Source: Rhodoferax sp. (GTDB lineage Bacteria; Pseudomonadota; Gammaproteobacteria; Burkholderiales; Burkholderiaceae_C). Taken from it: 64,000 nucleotides of DNA. The position numbers and the translations under genes were made by a program. The DNA is taken from the NCBI GenBank assembly GCA_013791765.1, contig VMTC01000078.1, positions 1 through 64,000 of the forward strand, in the 5' to 3' direction. Under the pieces are notes generated by a model. That model saw only the letters and a program-made list of their open reading frames with translations. It had not been told where the DNA came from and did not search any database. Below are positions 7,801-16,204 of the stretch, one piece after another (positions within the stretch are counted from its first letter, which is position 1; every line of letters starts with the position of its first letter).

Positions 7801-9046
7801 TGCTGCTGCTCGATTCCAGCAACTCTGCGCAGACCGCAGCCATCCATAGAAATCCCGCCGCCTCGCTTTTATGTCCCAGCTCAACCAGCTTCAATGCCTG
7901 CAACGGGGTCAGTGCCACGCCGACCCAGTAGTCGATCAGCGCGGCCCACAATTGGCCCAGCGGGTCAGTGGGTTCAAAAAGTTGCGCTCGGTCATTGACT
8001 TTGTGGGTGCCCAGGTTCACGCCGTGGAGGTAATTGAAGCGGCTATAGGGCAACATCTCAGCCCCAGCGAAGTTGGTCAGGCCCTGATCAATGTAGCTTT
8101 GCGCTCTTCTTATCAGTTTGTCATCACCACTGCGAAGCAAGGCCAGCACATGCAGGTGGCCGCTAAAGCCGCTGAAAATGGCGCTTCGTTTGCCACTGCT
8201 CGCCCGCAGTTCTTTCAGGCCCGCCTCAAAACCGGCAATCGCCGCTGGCAAATCGCCCTTGAGCAGCCAGGCGGCGCTGCGCACAAACTGGGGCCCGGTT
8301 TCCTGGCGCGCGCCCAGAAGCTCAAAGGCCTGATCGATGCGGCCACACAGCAGGCCGTGCTCGGCGTAAATGGAGATGAAAGACGGTGCATGCGCCTCTG
8401 GGTTGGGCAGCAAGCGCTGCATCGCCTGCTCCAGCGGAGCCACCGGCGCAAGCTGCTCGGCGGCATCGCGCAGCAGCAAGGGCATCATTTCTTTTTGCGC
8501 ACGGGGGTGCAGCAGCTCAAAAAACGCAGGCTCAAACGGCCGGGCAAACCAGGCAATGTACGGGTGCAAGGGCTCACGAAAATGGGCCTCAAAATAAAGC
8601 GCCAAACACCTGTGTACTTCAGCCGTATCACGCTGACGCAACAAGGCCATACGCAGCATCACACGGGTGTTGTGCGCGTTGGTGGGGTAAGCGCGCCCAG
8701 TGGCAAAATTCACCCGGTCGACCTCGTCCACGGCATCACAAATCTTGGTGAAAGTGCCGCCTGCCATGGCGCTTTTCAGTGCGCTGACCTGCACTGCCCT
8801 GGCACAGCTGTAGCCGTAGCCCGCGAGCTCATCGACCAGGCCGACCTGCTTCAAATTCAACAACACCAGTTCGATCGAGGCTTTGGTAAAACTGATGCCA
8901 GTTTCCGTACGGAAACGGCCTTTGTTCAAATAGCCGACCAGCCAACTTTGGCCCGGCACTGAGCCCACCAGAGCCAAAATGGCCAACACCAGCTTTTCAG
9001 CGGCCGGACGTTCGAAAAAGCGGTCATTCAAATCAGAGGGGGTCAT
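4874..9046 (-). CDS. Large SNF2-family helicase/ATPase
   Basis: A 1390-residue protein. The last 460 residues are a complete SNF2 motor: LADDMGLGKTIQAL (Walker A, near residue 955), LDEAQAIKN (motif II, near 1047), SGTPVENHLGELW (motif III), LVFSQFVDH (motif IV) and GGTGLNLTAAD...DRAHRIGQ (motifs V-VI, near 1295-1330). The first roughly 900 residues have no motif I recognise; residues 1-480 look helical and repeat-like, and 480-900 are mixed. Single-chain bacterial SNF2 proteins remodel nucleic-acid-protein complexes, RNA polymerase for RapA, but the target here is unknown. It is followed on the same strand by the AAA/DUF4143 gene. Confidence 0.88.
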   Translation of the reverse strand: MTPSDLNDRFFERPAAEKLVLAILALVGSVPGQSWLVGYLNKGRFRTETGISFTKASIELVLLNLKQVGLVDELAGYGYSCARAVQVSALKSAMAGGTFTKICDAVDEVDRVNFATGRAYPTNAHNTRVMLRMALLRQRDTAEVHRCLALYFEAHFREPLHPYIAWFARPFEPAFFELLHPRAQKEMMPLLLRDAAEQLAPVAPLEQAMQRLLPNPEAHAPSFISIYAEHGLLCGRIDQAFELLGARQETGPQFVRSAAWLLKGDLPAAIAGFEAGLKELRASSGKRSAIFSGFSGHLHVLALLRSGDDKLIRRAQSYIDQGLTNFAGAEMLPYSRFNYLHGVNLGTHKVNDRAQLFEPTDPLGQLWAALIDYWVGVALTPLQALKLVELGHKSEAAGFLWMAAVCAELLESSSSKKMQQELSAFLERAAQLRKKLGLLSVLDWFERQEPWQRQLAALAKLGPTADTANGAESGAAQTRLIWELMPHKDSVSLAPREQKRKGKAGWTGGRAVALSRLHEDAATMDFLTAQDRAVCALIRHENQGYYGSSFYLIDGNRALPHLIGHRLVFWAEPTGVRVEILRGEMELEIKKADADTLTLCLQPPLGNQSVVVIKETPTRLRVIEVTDALRQIAGILGDSLRVPVRAKEQVLDAIRSISSLITVQSDLDVLPANMPTMQADSRLHVHLMPHGEGLRVTLLVRPFASEGPYYAPGAGSDSVIAEVAGMPTQARRDLASEVAAASALVAACPVLRDAQEQHSERVVDDPQDCLELLLQLQAHADRVLLAWPEGEKFKLSRELGSAQFSMSIKRDVDWFAVTGALTVDEQQVIDLSKLLELTAAARGRFIHLGGNQFLALTDAFRQRLNELQAYAARGDKGLRVHRLAAGALQELADEAGKLKADKFWKEHLVRLSELDNLQPALPSTLAAELRDYQLSGFLWLSRLAHWGVGACLADDMGLGKTIQALALLLARAPQGPTLVVAPTSVCLNWQSEIARFAPTLKVTVFGTGNRQKTLSDLQPFDLVITTYGLLQQEAERFAAVQWHSIVLDEAQAIKNQLTKRSQAAMALQGDFRMILSGTPVENHLGELWNLFRFINPGLLGSLEHFNERYAGPIERLQDAGARNRLRKLIAPFMLRRTKSQVLSELPSRTEILRQVELSAEEAALYEALRREALERLASTVAEGGQQYIQILAEIMKLRRACCNPQLVAPALGLPSSKLAAFGELLDELLANHHKALVFSQFVDHLSLIRQELDKRGVRYQYLDGSTPMAERQVRVNAFQAGEGDVFLISLKAGGTGLNLTAADYVIHMDPWWNPAVEDQASDRAHRIGQTRPVTIYRLVAKGTIEEKIVDLHKTKRALADSLLEGADMAAKMSADDMLELLQDEWAAQAD

Positions 9047-9106
9047 GCTATTTGTCTTGGCATTGAATACTTAATCGACTGCGATCTACCGGCTTGCACT
9101 GGAAAA

Positions 9107-9160
9107 CTGCTATCTTTTATATAGCTAACTACGTATATTCCACGCGGGCTAGCAGCTTAT
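9107..9160 (-). repeat. ~50-bp dispersed repeat, divergent copy
   Basis: Carries TATATAGCTAACTACG and CACGCGGGCTAGCAGC in the order of the family. It is intergenic, between the SNF2 and DUF3422 genes, and more diverged than most copies. The strand is assigned arbitrarily. Confidence 0.5.
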
Positions 9161-9256
9161 TTTATATAAATATTCGGGCATATTCAGCGCTTTTGGCCGC
9201 GTTGCTCGGCTTGAGCGCAAAGCCTAACCAGCCAAGCAGGGCTGAGCCCTTGCCGG

Positions 9257-10561
9257 TCAGCGCTTGAACACCTTGTGGTGCAAACGGCGCAAGGACCACC
9301 AGACCCCCAGCGCCACCACCGGAATCGCCGCCGCCGCGGTGCTCTCACCGCTCCAGGGCCAGCCCAGTTGGGCGGCGCCTTTCGCCAGGTAACTGACCAG
9401 GCCGACGATGTAATAGGTGATGGCCGCCACCGACAGCCCCTCCACCGTGGACTGCATTTGCAGCTGCATATCCTGGCGCTGGTTCATGGTGGTCAGCAAG
9501 GCCTGGCTGCTTTGCTGCTGCTCGATCTCGACCCGGGTGCGCAGCAAGTTGCTGATGCGCGAGACCCGCTGCGACAGCGCGTCCTGGCGGCGCGTGGCCC
9601 ACTCGCAGGTGCTGCGCGCCGGCGTCAACCGCCGATCCATGAATTCGCCAAGCGTCTGCATGCCCGGTAACCCCGACTCGTTGATCTCTGCGATGCGCTT
9701 GTCCACCAGCTCAAAATAGGCGACGCTGGCCGAAAAGCGCGAATGCGTGGCGGCGTGCTGGCTCTCAACCTGCCCGGCCAGCTTGGTGAGCCGGTCCAAC
9801 AACAGCGGCTCATCTTCGGGCCTGGCGCTGCGGATCGCGCTGGCGAGCTCGGCCAGTTCGCGCTCGGCGCTGGCCAGGATGCTGGAGGCCTCGCGCGCCG
9901 TGGGCAAGCCCAAAAGGGCCGCCATGCGGTAGGTCTCGATCTCCAGCAAACGCTGCACCAGGCGCCCCAGGCGACGCGGCGACAGCTTGCCCGCCAGCAA
10001 CACCATGCGTGAAAAGCCATCGGGGTGCAGGGCAAAATCGGTATAGACCTCAGCGACGCCACCGGCCACACTGCTGGCCTGCAAAGAATCATCCAGCAGC
10101 AGTTGCTTCACCAGTGCGGCGCTGCCGGGCGTTTCGGCTGCCACCGCCCACAGGTGCAAACTGCACAAACACTGGCCCGGCAAACCCGCCAACCAGTTTT
10201 GCGGGACAACGGCCGCAGCCCGCACGGGCTCGGCCTCGCCCAAACGATCGATGGGCAGCGCAGACATGAAGGTCCAGCTAACAAACTCGGTGTGCAACTC
10301 CCAGCGAATGTGAAACGCGCCCAGGTCGAGGCGGAAATGGCAGGACTGCGGATCTGGCAGTGGCAAGTGATGGTCGCGCAAGAGCGCAGAAACATGGGCG
10401 CGGCTGGCCTCGCGCTGCGCCGCGTCACACAACATGACCAGGTGCGAGATCGCCAACGGCGCCACCAGCGCCTGCGGCGGGCGCGCGTGCACCTCGTTGT
10501 GCAGGGCGACGCGTTGCGGATGCTGATTCAAAGGGTGCGGCATAGCAGGTGTAGGAGGCAT
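9257..10561 (-). CDS. DUF3422 family membrane-anchored protein
   Basis: A 434-residue protein that matches DUF3422: the N-terminal signature HPQRVALHNEVHARPP (residues 14-29), a central FHIRWELHTEFVSWTF segment (residues 87-102), long helices in the middle, and two C-terminal hydrophobic helices. The last are around AITYYIVGLVSYL and AAIPVVALGVWWSL. A basic end follows, so the bulk is probably cytoplasmic with a C-terminal membrane hairpin. The function of the family is unknown. It stands alone, and its upstream region holds copy 2 of the long non-coding repeat. Confidence 0.88.
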   Translation of the reverse strand: MPPTPAMPHPLNQHPQRVALHNEVHARPPQALVAPLAISHLVMLCDAAQREASRAHVSALLRDHHLPLPDPQSCHFRLDLGAFHIRWELHTEFVSWTFMSALPIDRLGEAEPVRAAAVVPQNWLAGLPGQCLCSLHLWAVAAETPGSAALVKQLLLDDSLQASSVAGGVAEVYTDFALHPDGFSRMVLLAGKLSPRRLGRLVQRLLEIETYRMAALLGLPTAREASSILASAERELAELASAIRSARPEDEPLLLDRLTKLAGQVESQHAATHSRFSASVAYFELVDKRIAEINESGLPGMQTLGEFMDRRLTPARSTCEWATRRQDALSQRVSRISNLLRTRVEIEQQQSSQALLTTMNQRQDMQLQMQSTVEGLSVAAITYYIVGLVSYLAKGAAQLGWPWSGESTAAAAIPVVALGVWWSLRRLHHKVFKR

Positions 10562-10802
10562 AGGGAGATTTCTTCAAGGCGACGAAGTTCAGAACCAAGA
10601 CCGGCGCTGGCTCGCGCCCTTTCTTGATCAAAGGCCACGCATTATCAGCAGTAACGGGGCCAGCAGGGCCGGCACCGGGCGCAGAGGGTGCGATTCAAAG
10701 CGATGTGGCACGCTGAAGAATTCAAGGCCTCACGTCAAACCCGGCTTTGCGTATTAAACCCGGCCCGGCGACTGGGCCATGCGCATGCGGTTTTGGGGTG
10801 AA
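10562..10802. other. Intergenic region with no recognised feature
   Basis: No plausible gene is seen. The stretch 10735-10800 is rich in short dyads (for example CCCGGC repeats and GCGCATGC) and may be part of the repeat that follows, since copy 1 is cut by the window edge and cannot be compared here. Confidence 0.5.
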
Positions 10803-11206
10803 AACACACGCGAAATTGAAGCTGTGGTATGCAAGCGCTTGTGGGCGCGCGCCTTTCACCCCAAAGCCCGGTCGCATAGCCCAATCACCGTGCCTGAGCC
10901 GTCGAAGTCAGAATTTCTGCAGTGGAAGGCTCACACCAATACGCGCCATATCCAACGCAGGCAACTTTTGAATTCCCCCCTGCCAGCGTACCCAACCGCT
11001 CGCAGAATCAGTCGGGTGATGCGCTTTGCGAAGGTAAAGGAGGAGAACGCGAAGCGGGCGGGGGACACGTAGCAAAGCGCATCGCCCGGCTGATTCACCC
11101 ACCACCCACCACCGTGATATCAGCCCCGACCCAACAGACACACCCAAGTACTTCGGAAATGAACCATTCATCTGAAGCCCACATAACTTTGAATCGCACC
11201 CGGGCA
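10803..11206 (+). repeat. Long interspersed non-coding repeat, copy 2 (structured)
   Basis: Matches positions 1-403 in the same orientation. The 24-bp hairpin has arms 11006-11029 and 11072-11095. Compared with copy 1, pair A216-T276 is replaced by G11021-C11080, a compensatory change. The remaining non-Watson-Crick positions are T-G on the plus strand (T11012-G11089, T11017-G11084), which can pair as U-G in a plus-strand RNA. The preceding 8-bp hairpin has one mismatch here. It lies in the 780-bp gap between the DUF3422 gene and the PAS-GGDEF gene. Confidence 0.8.
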
Positions 11207-11342
11207 CAGCGGGCGCAGACTTTCGCTATCGTGACCACAGCACACTGCCAAGCTGAGCGGAATCAATAAATTCAGCCCTTATTGGGTGTACTATTTTGCA
11301 AAGATGCTCCGCCGGACATTGAAACTGTGACTAAAACACACC

Positions 11343-14300
11343 ATGGTTGCCCGCTGGAACAAAATTGAAGCCTGCGCTTTTCGTCAGCTTTGCCAGTGGC
11401 GACGTCGGGTTGCGTACTTGCCCGCTGTGCTCATGGCCCTGGCGCTCGCATTTTTTCCCATTGGCGGCGCTTGGGCGTTGACTCCCTTGAGCCCAGCCAA
11501 GTCCGCTTCACCTGCCCCAAACGCTGGCGCACCGGGCCAAAGTCGCACACTGATTGTCGGCAGCGAACAAGACTACCCGCCATTTGCCACCGGCATGAGT
11601 GACGCCACGGCGGGCGGATTCACGGTTGACTTATGGAAAGCGGTGGCAACCGAGCTCGGCTTGGAGTACACACTGCGGGTGCTGCCTTTCCATCAACTGT
11701 TGCAGCAGTTCAAAGACGGCAAGATTGATGTCCTGCTCAATCTGGCGCAGTCCGATGAGCGTCGTCAGTTTGCTGATTTCACGGTGCCCCATGCCATCGT
11801 CCATGGCGCCATCTTCGTGCGCAAGGGTGAGACCCAGATCGATTCTGAAAGTGATCTCGCCAGAAAATCCATCATCGTCATGAACGGTGATGTGGCGCAC
11901 GACTATGCCGTCTCCCAAGGATGGGCTGCGCAACTGGTGCTGGTGGACACCGCAGCAGAGGGTTTTCACTTGCTGGCAGCCGGTCAGCACGACGCCGTGC
12001 TGCTGAGCAAGCTGGTCGGCATGCAAACCTTGAAAGCTCACGAGCTGAGCCATATCGCGGCGCTCAAACCCCAACTGGGTTCGCCCCAGAAGTTCTCGTT
12101 TGCAGTCCAGCGGGGGCACTCCGATTTGTTGTCAGAGCTCAACGAAGGGCTGGCGCTGCTCAAGTCCAATGGGACTTACAACACGCTGTACGACCAGTGG
12201 TTGGGGATTTATGACGAGAAAGAGGTCGGTCTGCGCGACTTGCTGCAATACATCCTCCCGGTCGTTGCTTTCTTTCTACTTTTGCTGGGTTTTCTGCTCT
12301 ATCGGCGCCAGGTGGAGCGCGATCTGACGCACGCCGCCATGGCGCAATCACACGAGCTGCTGCTCACCATCATTGAAGCCATGCCGGCACGCATTTTCTG
12401 GAAAGACCGCGACGGGCTTTACCTCGGCTGCAATAGCGCCTTTGCCCTCGACGCCGGTGTGGCTCAACCCAGCGAGTTGATTGGCAAAAGCGACGATCAG
12501 ATGGGCGGGGCCGCGCAAGCTGAGCGCTACGGCGCCGAGGACCTGGCCGTCATGGCCTCTGGCAGCGCCAGACTTTCTGTTGATGAAGCTCAGACGAGGC
12601 CGGGCGGCCAGACGATCTGGCTGCGCACCTCCAAAGTGCCGCTGAGAAACCCAAATGGCGAAACCATCGGCTTGTTAGGACTTTATGAAGACATCACCGA
12701 GCGCCATCAGACCGAAGAGCGACTGCGCCAACTGTCGATCGCCGTCGAGCAAAGCCCGGCCTCGGTGGTCATCACCGACCTTGACGCCACCATCGAGTAC
12801 GTCAACCCTCAATTCTGCGAGGTCACCGGCTACCGTGCGGCCGAGGTCATCGGACACAACTCGCGCATGTTCCAGTCCAGTCTGACGCCCAAGCAGGTCC
12901 ACGCGGATCTCTGGCACCAGTTGAGCCGCGGCCTGGCCTGGCACGGGGAGCTGATCGACCGGCGCAAAAATGGCGAAGTCTATTGGGAAGACTCCCAGAT
13001 TGCGCCCGTCAAGGATGCGAGCGGCAAGGTGACCCACTACCTTGCGGTCAAAACCGACATCACGCATCGCAAGCAATTGGAAAACGAGCGGCAAGAAGCG
13101 CTCAGTCGATTGCAAAAGATCGCCAGCCGTGTGCCCGGGGTGATCTACCAATTTCTTTTGCGCCCTGACGGCAGCTCCTGCTTTCCCTATGCCAGCGACG
13201 CCATGCGTGAGAATTTCCGGCTCAGCCCCGAGGACGTTCGCGACGACGCGTCCAGGGTGTTTGCCACTATTCACCCCGATGATCTTGCCGGTGTGGTGGG
13301 CAGCATCCACGTGTCAGCGCAGGACCTGAGCGCCTGGCGCCAGGAATTCCGGGTGAAGTTTGGCGATGGTGCGGTGCACTGGCTGCTGGGCAGTGCGATA
13401 CCGCAAAGGCAGGAAGACGGTGGCGTGCTCTGGCACGGCTTCATCACCGACATCACGCAGCGCAAGCGGGAAGAAGCGGTGTTCCGTGGGCTGTTCGACC
13501 AGTCCATCTTTTTGGCTGGCATCATCGACCAGCAAGGTCGGCTGATCGACGTCAACAAAATGGCATTACGCATCATCGACAGCTCACGAGAAGAAGTCAT
13601 TGGCAAGTATTTCCCTGACACGCCCTGGTGGAGCGACGAACAAGACCGCAGAAAATTGATTGAATGTTTAGCGCTGGCCTACGCCGGGCGTCCAAACAGC
13701 TTTGAGGCCACGCACCCCACGCCCGATGGCGGGCGTATCAGCGTGATGTTCAGCGCCATGCCCATTTCTCTGGAAGATGGCATCCAGGTTGCCGTGGTCG
13801 GCGTGGACATTTCGGCGCGCAAACAACTGGAAGACCAGGTGCGCGAGCTCGCTTTCCATGACCCCCTGACCCACCTGCCGAACCGACGCCTGCTCAACGA
13901 CCGCTTGAATCAGCTCATGGCATCGAGCAGGCGCAGCAATTGCTATGGCGCCTTGATGTTCCTTGACTTGGACAACTTCAAGCCCTTGAATGACCTGCAC
14001 GGGCACAACTTCGGTGATTTACTGCTGATTGAGGTGGCCCACCGCTTGCTGAGTTGTGTGCGTGAGATCGACACGGTGGCGCGCATTGGGGGTGACGAGT
14101 TTGTGGTGATGCTCAGTGACCTCAGCGCAGACAAAAGCAAATCGGCGCAAGAAGCCAGCATCATTGCCGAGAAAATTCGTGGGGCCTTGGCGGCACCGTA
14201 CCTGCTGACTGCAGCGCGAGAGGGCGGCGCAGACACCGCCGTTGAGCACCGCAGCAGCGCCAGCATCGGCGTGGTCCTGTTCATCGACCATGAAGCAAGC

Positions 14301-14405
14301 CAAGGCGATATCTTGAAGTGGGCTGACGCGGCAATGTATGAGGCCAAAGTTGCCGGGCGAAATACGGTTCGCTTCCATGAAGCCACGGGCGCGCCTTACA
14401 CCTAG
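11343..14405 (+). CDS. Membrane diguanylate cyclase with solute-binding sensor and four PAS domains
   Basis: A 1020-residue protein that probably makes cyclic di-GMP in response to a periplasmic ligand. In order it has an N-terminal membrane/signal segment (about 20-45), a type 3 solute-binding domain (about 65-290, opening LIVGSEQDYPPF) and a membrane helix (about 299-322). Then come PAS domains near 335-455, 460-580, 590-710 and 712-830, and a GGDEF domain from about 836. The active motif GGDEF is near residue 915 and is preceded by REID five residues upstream, the inhibitory-site pattern. There is no EAL domain. It runs convergently with the GspE-type gene. Confidence 0.9.
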   Translation: MVARWNKIEACAFRQLCQWRRRVAYLPAVLMALALAFFPIGGAWALTPLSPAKSASPAPNAGAPGQSRTLIVGSEQDYPPFATGMSDATAGGFTVDLWKAVATELGLEYTLRVLPFHQLLQQFKDGKIDVLLNLAQSDERRQFADFTVPHAIVHGAIFVRKGETQIDSESDLARKSIIVMNGDVAHDYAVSQGWAAQLVLVDTAAEGFHLLAAGQHDAVLLSKLVGMQTLKAHELSHIAALKPQLGSPQKFSFAVQRGHSDLLSELNEGLALLKSNGTYNTLYDQWLGIYDEKEVGLRDLLQYILPVVAFFLLLLGFLLYRRQVERDLTHAAMAQSHELLLTIIEAMPARIFWKDRDGLYLGCNSAFALDAGVAQPSELIGKSDDQMGGAAQAERYGAEDLAVMASGSARLSVDEAQTRPGGQTIWLRTSKVPLRNPNGETIGLLGLYEDITERHQTEERLRQLSIAVEQSPASVVITDLDATIEYVNPQFCEVTGYRAAEVIGHNSRMFQSSLTPKQVHADLWHQLSRGLAWHGELIDRRKNGEVYWEDSQIAPVKDASGKVTHYLAVKTDITHRKQLENERQEALSRLQKIASRVPGVIYQFLLRPDGSSCFPYASDAMRENFRLSPEDVRDDASRVFATIHPDDLAGVVGSIHVSAQDLSAWRQEFRVKFGDGAVHWLLGSAIPQRQEDGGVLWHGFITDITQRKREEAVFRGLFDQSIFLAGIIDQQGRLIDVNKMALRIIDSSREEVIGKYFPDTPWWSDEQDRRKLIECLALAYAGRPNSFEATHPTPDGGRISVMFSAMPISLEDGIQVAVVGVDISARKQLEDQVRELAFHDPLTHLPNRRLLNDRLNQLMASSRRSNCYGALMFLDLDNFKPLNDLHGHNFGDLLLIEVAHRLLSCVREIDTVARIGGDEFVVMLSDLSADKSKSAQEASIIAEKIRGALAAPYLLTAAREGGADTAVEHRSSASIGVVLFIDHEASQGDILKWADAAMYEAKVAGRNTVRFHEATGAPYT

Positions 14406-14440
14406 GTTAAAGCACTGCGGTGCGCGCATCAGCCCTGCGC

Positions 14441-16204
14441 TCAAGCCAGGGGTGGCGTGCTGGAGAGCACCTCTTCAAGCACCGTCAAGCCCTCGGCCAC
14501 CCGCAGGGCACCAGCCAGGCGCAGCGGGCGCATGCCATCTTGCACCGCCTGGCGCTTGAGCGCATCGGCGTTCGGTTCCCGGTTGACTTTTTCCTTGAAG
14601 GCCTCGCTGACCACCAGCAACTCATACAGGCCCATGCGGCCCAAAAAGCCGGTCATGCGGCAATCGACACAGCCGACCGCTTTGAACGGTTTGTAGGCGC
14701 CGGTGATCTGCCACGGCTTGACCACCTCGGCCAGCGCCTCACGTGTGGCGGCCGCATCGGGCAGCTTGCAGTGCGGGCACAGCGTGCGCACCAGACGCTG
14801 CGCCAGCACGCCTAAGAGCGTGGCGTTGATCAGGTAGGGCGGCACACCGAGCTCCATCAGGCGCGTCACCGCAGACGGCGCGTCATTGGTGTGCAGGCTC
14901 GAGAACACCAGGTGGCCCGTGAGCGCGGCCTGTACCGCCATTTCGGCGGTCTGCTGATCGCGGATTTCACCGACCATGATGATGTCGGGGTCTTGGCGCA
15001 TCAGCGCGCGTAGCCCTTCCGGAAAGCCAAAATCGAGCTGCGGCTGCACCTGGGTCTGGTTGAAGGCCGGCTCGATCATCTCGATCGGGTCTTCGACCGT
15101 GCTGACGTTGACCTCTTCGGTGGCAATGCGCTTGAGGGTTGAATAGAGCGTGGTGGTCTTGCCCGAGCCGGTCGGGCCAGTCACCAGAATGATGCCGGTC
15201 GGGCGCTTGACCAGTGCTTCCCAGCGCTGCGCATCGTGGCTTGAGAACCCCAACGCGTCCAAATCCTTGACGGTGGTGTCGGGGTCAAAAATACGCATCA
15301 CCATCTTTTCGCCAAAAGCGGTGGGCAAGGTCGAAATGCGCATCTCGATTTCATCGCCGCCGGGATTGCGCGTCTTGATGCGCCCGTCTTGCGGGCGGCG
15401 CCGTTCCACCACGTCCATGCGGCCCAGCAGCTTGATGCGCGCTGTCATGGCGGTCAGCACCCCCATCGGCATCTGGTAGACAGGGTGCAACACGCCGTCA
15501 ATGCGAAAGCGGATCACGCCTTGCTCGCGCCGGGGCTCCAGGTGGATGTCGCTGGCGCGCTGGTCAAAGGCATACTGCCAGAGCCAGTCCACCACCTGCA
15601 CCACGCTCTGGTCGTTGGCGTCGAGCTGTTTGTTGGTCTTGCCCAGTTCCACCAGTTGCTCAAAACTCGAGCCGGCGTTATTGCCCGCCTTGGCGGCAGC
15701 GCGCACCGACTTGGCCAGGGCAAAAAATTCCACGGTGTAGCGGTGGATGTCTTGCGGGCTGGCCACCACCCGGCGCACCGTGCGGCGCGACTGGCGCTCC
15801 ACTTGCGCCACCCAATCTATCAAAAAGGGCTCGGCGGTGGCCACCACAATTTCGCTGGGAGTCACCTGCACCGGCAAAATTCTGTGGCGCTCGGCGTAGG
15901 CTGCGCTCATGGTGTCAGCGACCTTGCCGACGTCCACCTTGAGCGGGTCAATGCGCAAGTAATCCAAGGCGGCGCGCTTGGCCAACCACTGGGTCAGCAG
16001 CTCAATATCAAGCGCTTTGCCATCAACGGCACGGCGCACCGACACGCTGGCCAAGCGCACCAGCGGATGCTGCGCGCTCTCGGCCTGGGCGCAGCGGGCG
16101 TTGATGCGATGGGCTTCTTCCGTGCTGATGACACCGTCGCTGTGCAGCCAGAGCACCAGGCTGCGCCAGTCGAGTGGGCCGGTCGGCGCAGGCTTGACGT
16201 TCAT
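14441..16204 (-). CDS. GspE/PulE-family secretion or pilus assembly ATPase
   Basis: A 587-residue AAA-type traffic ATPase. It has a GspE N-terminal domain, an arginine-rich linker (YAFDQRASDIHLEP), Walker A GPTGSGKTTTLYS, the Asp box STVEDPIE, Walker B RQDPDIIMVGEIRD, the His box HLVFSSLHTNDAP, and a four-cysteine zinc motif (CPHC and CVDC). Such proteins power type II secretion or type IV pilus assembly. No other secretion gene is nearby, so it is an orphan. ATG 16204 is chosen because it forms an ATGA overlap with the stop of the spermidine-synthase-like gene, which suggests coupled translation. Confidence 0.9.
   Translation of the reverse strand: MNVKPAPTGPLDWRSLVLWLHSDGVISTEEAHRINARCAQAESAQHPLVRLASVSVRRAVDGKALDIELLTQWLAKRAALDYLRIDPLKVDVGKVADTMSAAYAERHRILPVQVTPSEIVVATAEPFLIDWVAQVERQSRRTVRRVVASPQDIHRYTVEFFALAKSVRAAAKAGNNAGSSFEQLVELGKTNKQLDANDQSVVQVVDWLWQYAFDQRASDIHLEPRREQGVIRFRIDGVLHPVYQMPMGVLTAMTARIKLLGRMDVVERRRPQDGRIKTRNPGGDEIEMRISTLPTAFGEKMVMRIFDPDTTVKDLDALGFSSHDAQRWEALVKRPTGIILVTGPTGSGKTTTLYSTLKRIATEEVNVSTVEDPIEMIEPAFNQTQVQPQLDFGFPEGLRALMRQDPDIIMVGEIRDQQTAEMAVQAALTGHLVFSSLHTNDAPSAVTRLMELGVPPYLINATLLGVLAQRLVRTLCPHCKLPDAAATREALAEVVKPWQITGAYKPFKAVGCVDCRMTGFLGRMGLYELLVVSEAFKEKVNREPNADALKRQAVQDGMRPLRLAGALRVAEGLTVLEEVLSSTPPLA

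Noticed and set aside
11019..11072. Small peptide frame MRFAKVKEENAKRAGDT in copy 2 of the long repeat, near an AAGGAGG
   Set aside because: The ATG is not conserved: copy 1 has ATA at the same place and reads on without a matching stop. The covarying hairpin explains the conservation better.
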